Source: Galactobacter caseinivorans (GTDB lineage: Bacteria; Actinomycetota; Actinomycetes; Actinomycetales; Micrococcaceae). Taken from it: DNA of 64,000 nt. Both the position numbers and the translations under genes were made by a program. The notes under the pieces were generated by a model. The model saw nothing but the letters and a program-made list of their open reading frames with translations. It was not told where the DNA came from and made no database searches. The DNA lies in the NCBI RefSeq assembly GCF_003640665.1, contig NZ_QQXL01000002.1, forward strand, positions 124,001 through 188,000. The letters are read 5' to 3'. Below are positions 1 through 7,595 of the stretch, one piece after another (position 1 is the first letter of the stretch; the number at the start of each line of letters is the position of its first letter).

Positions 1-76
1 GGAAGACACCGTGGCGAACTGGCTTGAGTCCGTGTTCACCGCCCCCGTACCCGGCATGGTCCCGGCCGCCAAGTAG
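1..76 (+). CDS. C-terminal end of an unidentified protein (partial)
   Basis: The window opens inside a rightward reading frame whose codons begin at base 2 and stop at TAG 74-76. Only about 24 residues are visible, including NWLESVF and a final PAAK. They are not enough to name a family. The frame is closed only 7 bp before the convergent unknown gene ends at 84, so it is probably a real gene that converges on the leftward block. No terminator hairpin is visible in the short gap. Confidence 0.5.
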   Translation, partial: EDTVANWLESVFTAPVPGMVPAAK

Positions 77-83
77 GGCCGGT

Positions 84-671
84 TCAGCCCAGCAGCGTGT
101 CCCACTGGGGCATGACCAGGCGTCGCGGCTCTTCTAAGAGATACCGCGAGCCGAACCAGTCGAACTCCAGTGCGGCCATGAGTTCCGTGTCGATGAGCGC
201 GCGCCCCACCCGTTGGGGCGCGCCGCCGTCCTCCGGCGCATTCACGAGCACCTCAAAACGCGTTCTGGAGATGCGCGTGATGGACGCGGGGGTACCAGAA
301 TTGCTTGGCCCGCCCCAGATGGGCAGGTGCAGCGGGTTGGCCATGGCCAGGGGAGGGAATCCCGCCGGGTAGGCCCGGTCGCTCTCCTCATGCACACGCC
401 CCGGCCCCTCCTGGATGCGCAGCACACGCGTGGCCGGGGTGTATCGCATGGAGAAGCCGCCATCCACGCTCTGGCAGGCCGCGCTGGCGCCATCCACCCA
501 CATCTCCAGCCGGTAGTGCGCGCTCTCCCCGTCCTGCCCCACATGCCGCACGCTCGCGGTGAAGGGGTGGCGGGTGCGCTCGTCCTTCAGCCCAGCAATA
601 AACCGGATCAGAGCCACAGGATCCATGCCCGACGCCGCGTGGTCACGCGCCGCCGCCGCCGGCGCGTTCAT
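84..671 (-). CDS. Conserved-looking protein of unknown function
   Basis: I do not recognise this 195-residue protein. It has no signal peptide, membrane segment or obvious catalytic motif. The middle is rich in aromatic residues and beta-strand-like stretches (HYRLEMWVDG, GFSMRYTP) and the C-terminus has EFDWFGSRYLLEEP. The start was chosen because its ATG overlaps the stop of the upstream deacylase gene by four bases (ATGA), which implies translational coupling; a later Met at residue 16 is an alternative. The coupling makes a real, co-expressed gene likely, but gives only a weak hint of a role in translation quality control. Confidence 0.6.
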   Translation of the reverse strand: MNAPAAAARDHAASGMDPVALIRFIAGLKDERTRHPFTASVRHVGQDGESAHYRLEMWVDGASAACQSVDGGFSMRYTPATRVLRIQEGPGRVHEESDRAYPAGFPPLAMANPLHLPIWGGPSNSGTPASITRISRTRFEVLVNAPEDGGAPQRVGRALIDTELMAALEFDWFGSRYLLEEPRRLVMPQWDTLLG

Positions 672-1171
672 GGGCGCACCGCCAGTTCGGCGACGGTGGC
701 GTGGGTGAGGCGGGCCAGGTCTGCCCCGCCCAATTCCACGTCAAGCCCGCGGCGCCCGCCGGAGACATAGATGCTTGGCAGGCGCAGGGCGGAGGCGTCC
801 AGGGCCGTGGGGAGCAGCTTCTTTTGTCCCAAGGGGGAGATGCCGCCGGGCACGTAGCCGGTGCGCTGGGCAGCCAGGTGCTTGTCCGCCAGGCTGACCT
901 TCTTCACGCCAAGCGCGATCGCTGCTGCCTTGAGGTCCAGCTTCGCATTCACCGGCACGACGGCCACCGCCAGATCGCGGCCGTTGCCCACGTCAAGCAC
1001 CAGCGTCTTGAAGACCCGTTCTGCGCTGACGCCCAGCTCGCGTGCCGCCTCCGCGCCAAAGTCCGTCGCGGCGTCGTCGTGCTGGTAGGCGCGCACCGTG
1101 TGCGCCGTTCCGGCCTGTTCCAACAGCACCAGTGCCGGGGTTCCCGCGGCTTCCTTGCTCTTCTTACCCAT
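668..1171 (-). CDS. ybaK: YbaK/EbsC-type Cys-tRNA(Pro)/aminoacyl-tRNA deacylase
   Basis: The 167-residue protein matches the YbaK/EbsC editing family, free-standing cytoplasmic deacylases that hydrolyse mischarged tRNA, classically Cys-tRNA(Pro). Family features visible are the VFKTLVLDV strand, the LAVAVVPVNAKLDLK segment holding the conserved catalytic-region lysine, and the GYVPGGISPLGQKK glycine loop near the C-terminus. Length is normal. I chose ATG 1171 (MGKKSKE) rather than the in-frame start at 1234, because the extra 21 residues are not family-like. A CACACT hexamer six bases upstream fits a leaderless start. Its stop overlaps the next gene. The family assignment is firm; the exact tRNA substrate is inferred. 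Confidence 0.88.
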   Translation of the reverse strand: MGKKSKEAAGTPALVLLEQAGTAHTVRAYQHDDAATDFGAEAARELGVSAERVFKTLVLDVGNGRDLAVAVVPVNAKLDLKAAAIALGVKKVSLADKHLAAQRTGYVPGGISPLGQKKLLPTALDASALRLPSIYVSGGRRGLDVELGGADLARLTHATVAELAVRP

Positions 1172-1267
1172 ATGGCCAGTGTGCCAGGACGGGGCGTCAG
1201 GAACGGGTGCCACGGGGACGAGGGCGGCCCGCACGCTGCGGGCCGCCCTCGGGAAACGAACGCGAGG

Positions 1268-1699
1268 CTAGGCCCGGACCTCGAGGGCCACGCGCCGTTT
1301 GATGCGGCCGAGCATGGCGCTCATGCCGCGCAAGCGCAGGGGACTCACGGCCCGGGTCAGGCCAAGCATGGACGGGAAGTCATCCGGCACGGCGAGCACC
1401 TCTGCGGCGCTGAGGCCGTGCAGACCCTCGGTGAGCACGCCCGCAAAGCCGCGGGTGGTGGGGGCCTCACGCGGGGCCGTAATGAACACGCCCACCGTGC
1501 GGTCCCCGTCCTGGGCTACCTCCACGGTCAGGAACACGGGGGACTGGCACTCCTCCACCCGCTCCAAGTCGGCATCGGCATAGCGTGCCGGCAACTCGGG
1601 AAGGTTGTCAGAGAACTCCAGCAGCAGCTCAAGGCGCTCATTCTCTGGCATGGCGTTGAAGTCCTCGGCGATCTCCGCCAGCTCTGCGGGCAGGCTCAT
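1268..1699 (-). CDS. sufE: SufE-family sulfur acceptor protein
   Basis: This 143-residue protein belongs to the SufE family, which accepts persulfide sulfur from a cysteine desulfurase or sulfurtransferase during Fe-S cluster assembly. The acceptor cysteine is Cys51 in the motif EECQSPVFL, and the C-terminal [14 protein letters not shown] and RLRGMSAML segments are characteristic. The ATG overlaps the stop of sseA by four bases (ATGA), so the two are translationally coupled. Mycobacterium tuberculosis pairs sseA with a SufE-like gene in the same way. This context suggests that SseA may supply sulfur to SufE here, though that is an inference. An in-frame upstream extension was rejected as low-complexity arginine-rich sequence lying inside sseA. 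Confidence 0.9.
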   Translation of the reverse strand: MSLPAELAEIAEDFNAMPENERLELLLEFSDNLPELPARYADADLERVEECQSPVFLTVEVAQDGDRTVGVFITAPREAPTTRGFAGVLTEGLHGLSAAEVLAVPDDFPSMLGLTRAVSPLRLRGMSAMLGRIKRRVALEVRA

Positions 1700-2601
1700 C
1701 GGGCGGCCCCTACGGTGCTCAGTTCCCCGGCGTCCGGGCCCACGGCGACCGGCACGCCGACGGAGTTGCCCCACTCCGTCCAGGAGCCGTCATAGTTGCG
1801 CACGTTCTCAAAGCCGAGCAGGTGCTGCAACACAAACCAGGTGTGGGAGGAACGCTCACCGATGCGGCAGTACGTCACCACGTCGTCGCCGGCCTTGAGG
1901 CCCGCGGCATCCAGGTAGACGGCCTCCAGCTCGGCGCGCGGAAGGAAGGTGCCATCCGCGGCCACGGCCTTGGCCCACGGCACGGAGGCGGCCGTCGGGA
2001 TGTGGCCCCCACGCAGGGCGCCCTCCTCCGGGTAGTCCGGCATGTGGGTGCGCTCACCCGTGTACTCCGGGGCGGAGCGCACGTCGATGAGCGGGCCCTG
2101 GCCCAGGTGGTTCAGGACCTGAGGAAGGAAGGCCCGCAGCGTGCTGTCATCTCGCTCAATCACGGGGTACTCGGTGAGCTGGCGCTGCGGCTTCTGGCGC
2201 GTGAGTTCGCGTTCCTCTGCCACCCACTTGTCGCGGCCGCCGTCCATGAGGCGCACGTCCTGATGGCCAAAGAGGGACAGGACCCAGAGCGCGTACGCGG
2301 CCCACCAGTTGCTGCGATCGCCGTAGATCACGATGGTGTCCTCGCGGGAGATGCCCTTGGAGGAGAGCAGCGCGGCCAGGCCGGCGCCGTCCACATAGTC
2401 GCGGCGCACCGGATCATTGAGTTCCGTGTGCCAGTCCAACTTCACCGCGCCGGGCAGGTGCCCGGTCTCGTAGAGCAGCACGTCCTCATCAGACTCGACG
2501 ATCACCACGCCGGGGGTCTCAAGATTCTGGGCCACCCACTCGGTGGAGACCAGGCGCTCCGGGTGCGCGTACTGCGTGTAGTCGGGCTGTTCGCTGCTCA
2601 T
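1696..2601 (-). CDS. sseA: Thiosulfate/3-mercaptopyruvate sulfurtransferase (two rhodanese domains)
   Basis: The 301-residue protein has two rhodanese domains: an inactive N-terminal one (about residues 15-130, with [14 protein letters not shown]) and a catalytic C-terminal one (about 160-290). The active-site loop is CRIGERSSH with the persulfide-forming cysteine at Cys245. This loop is typical of actinobacterial SseA/CysA sulfurtransferases, which move sulfane sulfur from thiosulfate or mercaptopyruvate to an acceptor. The N-terminus ([17 protein letters not shown]) is a classic family start. It heads an operon with sufE and diverges from zapE across 196 bp. Which donor is preferred cannot be read from the sequence. 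Confidence 0.92.
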   Translation of the reverse strand: MSSEQPDYTQYAHPERLVSTEWVAQNLETPGVVIVESDEDVLLYETGHLPGAVKLDWHTELNDPVRRDYVDGAGLAALLSSKGISREDTIVIYGDRSNWWAAYALWVLSLFGHQDVRLMDGGRDKWVAEERELTRQKPQRQLTEYPVIERDDSTLRAFLPQVLNHLGQGPLIDVRSAPEYTGERTHMPDYPEEGALRGGHIPTAASVPWAKAVAADGTFLPRAELEAVYLDAAGLKAGDDVVTYCRIGERSSHTWFVLQHLLGFENVRNYDGSWTEWGNSVGVPVAVGPDAGELSTVGAAR

Positions 2602-2738
2602 CTTGGCTTCTTTCCACGGGGGCGTTCCGCTGTCTGCCGCGGGGTATCAGCCCGCGTGGTGCTTCCCTGTGAGCCTAGTAGCCAGACCCGCGGCGCGCTG
2701 TGTGGCGGCACACGTGAGGTCACAGTCCGCGATCGGCG

Positions 2739-2744
2739 TAAAAT
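2739..2744 (+). promoter_or_regulatory. Probable -10 hexamer of zapE
   Basis: TAAAAT is the most A/T-rich stretch of the sseA-zapE intergenic region and lies 53 bases before the zapE GTG. No good -35 hexamer is visible at the right distance, so the call rests on the -10 alone. Confidence 0.4.
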
Positions 2745-2797
2745 CGTCTGGTCCGCCCTCCACCACGCATCAGCGCGATAAAGGAGAACCACGACTC

Positions 2798-3838
2798 GTG
2801 GCTCAGATTCAGCACCTCACCGACATCACCCCGCAGGTCTCCGCCGACCAGCTCCTCGCGGAGATGCATCCCTCGTACCGCTTCGGTGAGGTCTCCTTTG
2901 ACACCTACATCCCGGACCCCAACCAACCGAGCCAAGCGGCCGCCGTCGAGCGTTTGCGCCGTTTTGCCGGTTCCGTGGGGCAGGGCACCGGGGGCGGCTT
3001 CCTTGGCAAGCTTTTTGGCAAGTCAAAGAGCAAGGAACCAGCCGGGCTCTACCTGGACGGCGGCTTTGGTGTGGGCAAGACCCACCTGCTGGCCTCGCTG
3101 TGGCACGCCAGCAGCGGCAAGCGCGCCTTTGGCACCTTCGTGGAGTACACCAACCTGGTCGGCGCGCTCTCCTTCCGCAAGGCCGTGGACGTGCTCAAGG
3201 GGTACGACCTGGTCTGCATCGACGAGTTTGAGCTGGATGACCCGGGGGACACCGTGCTGATGTCCCGTCTCATGCGTGAACTGGCGGACGCTGGCGTGAA
3301 GCTGGCCGCCACCTCAAACACCCTTCCGGGCTCGCTGGGCGAGGGGCGATTCGCCTCGCAGGACTTCAAGCGCGAGATCCAGGTGCTGGCGGATCAGTTT
3401 GAGTCAATGCGGATCGACGGCGTTGACTTCCGCCACCGCGGGCTGCCGGACGCGCCGGCACCGCTGCCGGATTCCGAGGTGGACGCCGTGGCGCAGGAGC
3501 GCTACCCGGACGCCACCATCGCGATCGATGACTTTGCTGCGCTGATGGACCACCTCTCCAAGGTGCACCCCTCGCGCTACCGGCAGATGCTCAAGGGCAC
3601 GGACGTGCTGGCGCTGCACAACGTCGAGACCGTCACCAACCAGGCCACGGCGCTGCGCTTTGTGGTGCTCGCGGACCGCCTGTATGACAAGGACGTGCCG
3701 ATCCTGGCCTCCGGGCTCCCCTTTGATCAGCTCTTCACGGAGGAGATGATGACAGGCGGGTACCTGAAGAAGTATCACCGCGCCGTCTCCCGCCTCACCT
3801 CGCTGGTGCGCGAGGGGCAGGGAGTGGCCGAGCGCTGA
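2798..3838 (+). CDS. zapE: Cell division protein ZapE (AFG1-like AAA ATPase)
   Basis: The 346-residue protein is an AFG1/ZapE-type P-loop ATPase. Walker A is GGFGVGKT at residues 88-95 and Walker B is VCIDEFEL with Asp142-Glu143; a TSNTLPG sensor follows. In Proteobacteria ZapE interacts with FtsZ, while the eukaryotic AFG1/LACE1 homologue acts in mitochondrial protein turnover. The actinobacterial role is not established. The GTG at 2798 was chosen because AAGGAGA lies at 2781-2787 and the family N-terminus starts there; the longer upstream frame runs through the promoter region. A TAAAAT -10-like hexamer lies at 2739-2744. A strong terminator follows. Confidence 0.9.
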   Translation: MAQIQHLTDITPQVSADQLLAEMHPSYRFGEVSFDTYIPDPNQPSQAAAVERLRRFAGSVGQGTGGGFLGKLFGKSKSKEPAGLYLDGGFGVGKTHLLASLWHASSGKRAFGTFVEYTNLVGALSFRKAVDVLKGYDLVCIDEFELDDPGDTVLMSRLMRELADAGVKLAATSNTLPGSLGEGRFASQDFKREIQVLADQFESMRIDGVDFRHRGLPDAPAPLPDSEVDAVAQERYPDATIAIDDFAALMDHLSKVHPSRYRQMLKGTDVLALHNVETVTNQATALRFVVLADRLYDKDVPILASGLPFDQLFTEEMMTGGYLKKYHRAVSRLTSLVREGQGVAER

Positions 3839-3860
3839 GCCGGTGGCCCAGGCACGGAGC

Positions 3861-3898
3861 AAGGGCCCGGTCCCGTCTCACGACGGTACCGGGCCCTT
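3861..3898 (+). terminator. Intrinsic terminator of zapE
   Basis: An 11-bp GC-rich stem (AAGGGCCCGGT with its complement) continues after one mismatch into five more pairs and a TCAC loop. It starts 22 bases after the zapE stop and is followed by a T-containing tail (TGTTCATCCTT). Confidence 0.85.
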
Positions 3899-3962
3899 GT
3901 TCATCCTTACGACGACGCCGCGAGTGACTCGCTGCGCCGGGGCAAGGGGGAGGGGGAGGTGA

Positions 3963-4196
3963 TCAGGCCTTGGGCTCGCCCGGCTTGTCTTCTCCAGCCA
4001 TCTTCTCGGTCAGACCGGAAGCGGCGCCTTGCACCTTGTCGACCTTGTCGGCGAACTTGCCGCCAGTCTTGTCGTCAATGAAGTCGCCGGCCTTCTCGAT
4101 GCCGCCCTTGATGGCCTCCTCGTTCTTCGCAACCAGATCCTGCGCCTGGCCAACGAGTCCCTCGGCCTTGCCCTTAATGCCGTCGATGAAAGACAA
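3963..4196 (-). CDS. Small MT0933/Rv0909-type antitoxin-family protein
   Basis: This is a 77-residue hydrophilic, Lys/Asp/Gly-rich protein. Its core KAGDFIDDKTGGKFADKVDKVQ (split here as KAGDFIDDKTGG and KFADKVDKVQ) is the signature of the MT0933 antitoxin family (Rv0909 of M. tuberculosis). The start is a TTG placed five bases after a strong AGGAGG; longer in-frame starts run through the promoter region. No toxin partner is adjacent: the neighbours are zapE and a tRNA cluster. The family is widespread in Actinobacteria as single genes, also resembling CsbD-type stress proteins, so an antitoxin function is not assured. Confidence 0.75.
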   Translation of the reverse strand: MSFIDGIKGKAEGLVGQAQDLVAKNEEAIKGGIEKAGDFIDDKTGGKFADKVDKVQGAASGLTEKMAGEDKPGEPKA

Positions 4197-4356
4197 AGGC
4201 ACCTCCTCTCCGCTGGTGGGGTACACGTGACCCCGTTCGGAAACGAGCTTAGGGCAGGCCGGGCCTCTGGTGAAGACCCTGAGCGCCGCGGCGTGCAATG
4301 TTTGCTGAGGGCTGACACCGCCGGCAAGGCAGCGCGATCGCCAGCCCCACAACGAA

Positions 4357-4387
4357 GAAGGGCCCCACTCAATGAGTGGGGCCCTTC
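4357..4387 (-). terminator. Terminator of the tRNA cluster
   Basis: A perfect 14-bp stem (GAAGGGCCCCACTC and its complement) with an AAT/ATT loop lies directly downstream of the last leftward tRNA-Gly. On the minus strand it is followed by TTCGTTG. Confidence 0.85.
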
Positions 4388-4391
4388 ACTT

Positions 4392-4468
4392 TGGAGCGGA
4401 CAACGGGATTCGAACCCGCGACCTCCACCTTGGCAAGGTGGCGCTCTAGCCAGCTGAGCTATGTCCGC
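4392..4468 (-). tRNA. tRNA-Gly(GCC), copy with encoded CCA
   Basis: The cloverleaf has acceptor stem GCGGACA/TGTCCGC, anticodon stem-loop CACCT-TGCC-AAGGTG with anticodon GCC, T-arm GGGTTCGAATCCC and discriminator U. CCA is encoded (TGG at 4392-4394). The body is identical to the copy at 4731-4804. Confidence 0.95.
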
Positions 4469-4504
4469 ATGTTGCTACTCACACCAAAAACCCGGGGGTT
4501 TTCG

Positions 4505-4576
4505 TGCGCGATACTGGGATCGAACCAGTGACCTCTTCCGTGTCAGGGAAGCGCGCTACCGCTGCGCTAATCGCGC
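4505..4576 (-). tRNA. tRNA-Val(GAC)
   Basis: Acceptor stem GCGCGAT/ATCGCGC, anticodon arm CTTCC-CTGACAC-GGAAG with anticodon GAC, T-arm ACTGG-TTCGATC-CCAGT and discriminator A. CCA is not encoded. Confidence 0.95.
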
Positions 4577-4609
4577 CTAAACATCAGGCTGTGCAATCCT
4601 CAAACCACG

Positions 4610-4680
4610 AGGTGGGGACGGGATTCGAACCCGCGTATACGGCTTTGCAGGCCGCTGCCTCGCCTCTCGGCCACCCCACC
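4610..4680 (-). tRNA. tRNA-Cys(GCA)
   Basis: Acceptor stem GGTGGGG/CCCCACC, anticodon loop CTGCAAA with anticodon GCA, T-loop TTCGAAT and discriminator U, as expected for tRNA-Cys. CCA is not encoded. Confidence 0.95.
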
Positions 4681-4684
4681 ATTT

Positions 4685-4715
4685 CCGTGTAAACACGGTG
4701 CCCGGCAAGCCGGGC
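4685..4715 (-). repeat. Two back-to-back hairpins between tRNA-Gly and tRNA-Cys
   Basis: Two perfect short palindromes abut: CCGTGT-AA-ACACGG (4685-4698) and GCCCGGC-AA-GCCGGGC (4700-4715). They lie in the spacer of the tRNA transcript. They may be processing signals or a partial terminator; there is no T-run. Confidence 0.6.
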
Positions 4716-4730
4716 AGCAAGTGGATTGCG

Positions 4731-4804
4731 AGCGGACAACGGGATTCGAACCCGCGACCTCCACCTTGGCAAGGTGGCGCTCTAGCCAGCTGAGCTATGT
4801 CCGC
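4731..4804 (-). tRNA. tRNA-Gly(GCC), second copy without encoded CCA
   Basis: The body is identical to the 4392-4468 tRNA-Gly, with acceptor stem GCGGACA/TGTCCGC and anticodon GCC. The bases after the discriminator read CGC, so CCA must be added after transcription. It is the first gene of the leftward tRNA cluster. Confidence 0.95.
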
Positions 4805-4872
4805 ATGATGGATTGCTGCGCCGTTTCACCGGAGTTACCGGTGTCCCAATCGCTTCGATCCAACGAGTGAAG

Positions 4873-4902
4873 ACTCTAGCCCACGGCGCAGACTTCCTCC
4901 AA
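4873..4902 (-). promoter_or_regulatory. Promoter of the tRNA cluster
   Basis: On the minus strand TTGGAG (4902-4897) and TAGAGT (4878-4873) are separated by 18 bases. The -10 lies about 70 bases before tRNA-Gly, leaving a precursor leader that contains a CACCGG/CCGGTG hairpin near 4828-4844. Confidence 0.55.
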
Positions 4903-5070
4903 ATCGGTGCCTCCCTCATTGGGGAACGTGGCGATGCCTTGGCGATAGCGGCCGCTTGCGCCGATTGGCGCGGAATCTGCGGGGACACGGCCGGTACAAG
5001 ATGCGGGGCAGAATCCAGTGGGCAAGGAGCCCGCCAGCGGGGTGTCGGGGCCCCGTGACAGGATGAATCC

Positions 5071-5916
5071 ATGACCCAACCGCAGCTAGCCCACAGCACC
5101 GATTTTGGACGGATGTACTCCCGCACCTTGGGCGGGCTGCCAGAGGTCCCCTCCATCACCACAGTGATAGGGCAGGGCAACACGGACCTGAGCGGCTGGG
5201 CGGCCCACATGGCCGCCACAGCAGTGGTAGCTGATGACCGGCTCCCGCAGGCCATGGGCCAGCCGGCCCAGCTGCGGGCCATCGCCCGCCAGGCCACCGG
5301 TGCGGCTGAACGCTTCCGCGATGACGCGGCGGCGCGGGGGGATCGGGTGCACTCCTACGCGGAGCAGATGGCGCTGCGCACGCTGGGCCGCCCACATGAC
5401 GTCGCAGGGCACAGGGAGTTGCTCAAGGAGCACGGGGAGGGTGCCTTCGCGGACCGCTTTGACGACTGGTGGGATGGCTACGGGGTGCGCCCGTTGGACC
5501 CCGAGGTCACCGTCTGGAACGCCGAGGTGGGGTACGCAGGCACCCTGGACCTGGTCGCGGAGATTGGCGGGCGCGTGTGTCTCATTGACTACAAGACCAA
5601 GGGCACCACCAGGGACGGGCGGGTGAAGCCACTGGATCCCAAGGTGGTGATGCAGCTCGCCGCAGGCGTCCAGGCTCAGGAGCGGCTGGTGGATGCGGAG
5701 AAGGGCACCTGGGAGGCGTGGCCCTACCCCAAGGACGCCATGCTGCTTGGGGTGGCCTTGGGTGAGACGGAGGTGCTGACGCAACGCGCGGAACCGGCCG
5801 TTTTACCTGCCTACTGGCGCCGTTTTTGGGCCCTGCGCCAGGTCTGGGAATCCGGGCATCAGCTGGCCTCGCTTGGGCCGGCCCTGCGGCCCGTGCCACC
5901 GCCGGCTGGCTCGTAG
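5071..5916 (+). CDS. PD-(D/E)XK nuclease-superfamily protein
   Basis: The 281-residue protein carries a PD-(D/E)XK core of RecB/Cas4 type: Glu152 in WNAEVGY, Asp160 in GTLDLVA, and Asp173-Tyr-Lys175 in CLIDYKTK. A conserved DP..VMQLAAGVQAQE helix follows, as in RecB-like nucleases. The first 120 residues are mostly helical with a possible histidine (HSYAEQ). I infer a nuclease or DNA-processing role; the biological partner is unknown. It stands alone between the tRNA cluster and def. The ATG was chosen because CAGGAT (5059-5064) ends six bases before it, a layout seen repeatedly in this window and consistent with a leaderless mRNA. Confidence 0.7.
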   Translation: MTQPQLAHSTDFGRMYSRTLGGLPEVPSITTVIGQGNTDLSGWAAHMAATAVVADDRLPQAMGQPAQLRAIARQATGAAERFRDDAAARGDRVHSYAEQMALRTLGRPHDVAGHRELLKEHGEGAFADRFDDWWDGYGVRPLDPEVTVWNAEVGYAGTLDLVAEIGGRVCLIDYKTKGTTRDGRVKPLDPKVVMQLAAGVQAQERLVDAEKGTWEAWPYPKDAMLLGVALGETEVLTQRAEPAVLPAYWRRFWALRQVWESGHQLASLGPALRPVPPPAGS

Positions 5917-6009
5917 CCACCACGCAGCGTTCGCCGTGAGAACCAGCAGCGGCCCGAGTGCTGCCCACGCGCTGGATCTGCCAAGCAGGCCCCGGGCGGC
6001 CGCTCACCG

Positions 6010-6061
6010 TAGAATGGGGCCGATGCCCCGAACGGGGCTGTTCCCCATTCCTTGCAGGAGG
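6010..6061 (+). promoter_or_regulatory. -10 hexamer and structured leader of the def operon
   Basis: TAGAAT at 6010-6015 resembles a -10. The leader can fold as an outer stem AATGGGG/CCCCATT (6013-6019 with 6043-6049) enclosing GCCCC-GAAC-GGGGC (6025-6038). A competing fold pairs 6016-6020 with 6025-6029 and 6034-6037 with 6043-6046. The def ribosome binding site AGGAGG (6056-6061) follows immediately. Confidence 0.5.
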
Positions 6062-6069
6062 ACCCGCCA

Positions 6070-6666
6070 GTGACGATCCTGGCCGTTCGCCTGGTGGGCG
6101 ACCCCGTGTTGCGCACCCCGGCCGAGCCCGTGACCCGCTTTGACGACGCCTTCCGGCGGCTGTGTGCGGACATGCACCAGACCATGGACGAGGTGGACGG
6201 CGTGGGACTCGCCGGCCCGCAGGTGGGGGTGGGCCTGCGCGTCTTCACCTACCACGTGGGAGATCAGCGCGGCACGGTGTGCAATCCCGTGCTTGACCTT
6301 GCCCCGGCCCGGGACCTTGAACCGGATCCCGGTTCCGAGGGCTGCCTCTCCGTGCCCGGACTCTCCTTTGCCCTGCCCCGTGCTGCGCGGGTATCCCTTC
6401 GCGGCCAGGACGAGCACGGCGAACCGCTCAGCTTGGAGGGCGAGGGGTTGCTGGCTCGCTGCTTCCAGCATGAGACGGACCACCTCAACGGAATCCTCTA
6501 CGTGGATCAGTTGAAGGGGGAGACGCGCAAGCGCGCCTGGGCCTCCATCCGGGACGGCCGCTTTGCCCAGCACGCCGCTGGCGTCGAGGCCGAGCGTTCC
6601 TTCGCCGTGGGCTCTGCCTTTGGTGGCGCCGTGGGCGGCGCCTTTGGCACGGGTGCTCGCCGATGA
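6070..6666 (+). CDS. def: Peptide deformylase
   Basis: This 198-residue metalloenzyme removes the formyl group from the N-terminal Met of nascent proteins. All three family motifs are present: GVGLAGPQVG, EGCLSVPG with metal ligand Cys92, and QHETDHLNG with His134, Glu135 and His138. Residues after about 165 form an extra Ala/Gly-rich tail (GGAVGGAFG) not needed for catalysis. The GTG start has AGGAGG eight bases upstream. Its stop overlaps the fmt start (ATGA), so deformylase and formyltransferase are co-translated, a common bacterial arrangement that keeps formylation and deformylation matched. Confidence 0.97.
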   Translation: MTILAVRLVGDPVLRTPAEPVTRFDDAFRRLCADMHQTMDEVDGVGLAGPQVGVGLRVFTYHVGDQRGTVCNPVLDLAPARDLEPDPGSEGCLSVPGLSFALPRAARVSLRGQDEHGEPLSLEGEGLLARCFQHETDHLNGILYVDQLKGETRKRAWASIRDGRFAQHAAGVEAERSFAVGSAFGGAVGGAFGTGARR

Positions 6667-7595
6667 GCCGCCTCATTTTTGCCGGCACCCCGGTCACGGC
6701 GGTCCCGGCCCTGCGCAGGCTGGTGGCGGACGGCCACGAGATCGTTGCGGTCCTGACCCGCCCGGATGCGCCGCTTGGACGCAAACGCGTCCTCACGCCG
6801 TCGCCCGTGGCACAGGTGGCGCAGGAGCTGGGGCTCGCCCTCATCAAGTCATCCAAGATCGACGACGCCACGCACACCGCGCTGGTCTCCGCCGGTGCGG
6901 ACCTCGCAGTGGTCGTGGCCTACGGCGGGCTGATCCCGCGCCGCACCCTGGACGGCGTTCCCCACGGATGGGTGAACCTGCATTTCTCTTTGCTTCCGGA
7001 ACTCCGCGGCGCCGCACCGGTCCAGCACGCCCTGATCCGTTGCGCCGACATCACGGGGGCGTCCGTCTTTGTCCTGGAGGAGGGCCTGGATACCGGCCCG
7101 GTGCTGGGCATGATGACGGAGGCTGTTCGGGACAAGGACACCACCGGAACCCTTCTTGACCGCCTGGCCCACGCCGGATCCGAGCTGCTCTCGCAGGCCG
7201 TGGCCGGCTATGTCTCCGGACAGGTGGTTCCGATTCCCCAGACGGGAGAGCCCACGCTGGCCCCCAAACTGGGGCGGGAGGACGGGCGGGTGGACTGGAC
7301 CCAGCCCGCCCGCGCCGTGAGGGGTCGCATCGCCGGCACCACACCGGAGCCTGGTGCTTTCACCGAGATCAGCGAGGCGGTGCTCAAACTGGCCCGCGTG
7401 GAGGAGGAACCGCTCGTGGACCACCTTTCGCCGGGCACGGTGTGGGTGGAACCGGGCAAAAACGGGCGGGTGCTGGTCGGCACCGGCTCTCACGCCGTGG
7501 CTCTCACCGAGGTGCAGCCAGCAGGCAAAAAGATGATGAGGGCCGCCGATTGGGCGCGTGGCCTCCAAAGCGAGGACAAGGTGTTGCTGGGATGA
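6663..7595 (+). CDS. fmt: Methionyl-tRNA formyltransferase
   Basis: The 310-residue enzyme transfers a formyl group from 10-formyltetrahydrofolate to Met-tRNA(fMet), allowing initiation. It opens with RLIFAGTPVTAVPALRRL. The catalytic region NLHFSLLPELRGAAPVQHA (Asn105, His107) and the later DTGPVLG aspartate are visible, and the C-terminal tRNA-binding domain covers about residues 205-310. Length is standard. It overlaps def upstream and rsmB downstream by ATGA junctions, so the three are translationally coupled. Confidence 0.97.
   Translation: MSRLIFAGTPVTAVPALRRLVADGHEIVAVLTRPDAPLGRKRVLTPSPVAQVAQELGLALIKSSKIDDATHTALVSAGADLAVVVAYGGLIPRRTLDGVPHGWVNLHFSLLPELRGAAPVQHALIRCADITGASVFVLEEGLDTGPVLGMMTEAVRDKDTTGTLLDRLAHAGSELLSQAVAGYVSGQVVPIPQTGEPTLAPKLGREDGRVDWTQPARAVRGRIAGTTPEPGAFTEISEAVLKLARVEEEPLVDHLSPGTVWVEPGKNGRVLVGTGSHAVALTEVQPAGKKMMRAADWARGLQSEDKVLLG

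Noticed and set aside
4873-5070. Possible small gene upstream of the PD-(D/E)XK gene
   Set aside because: Frames here lack start signals and family-like sequence; the region is better explained by the tRNA promoter and leader.
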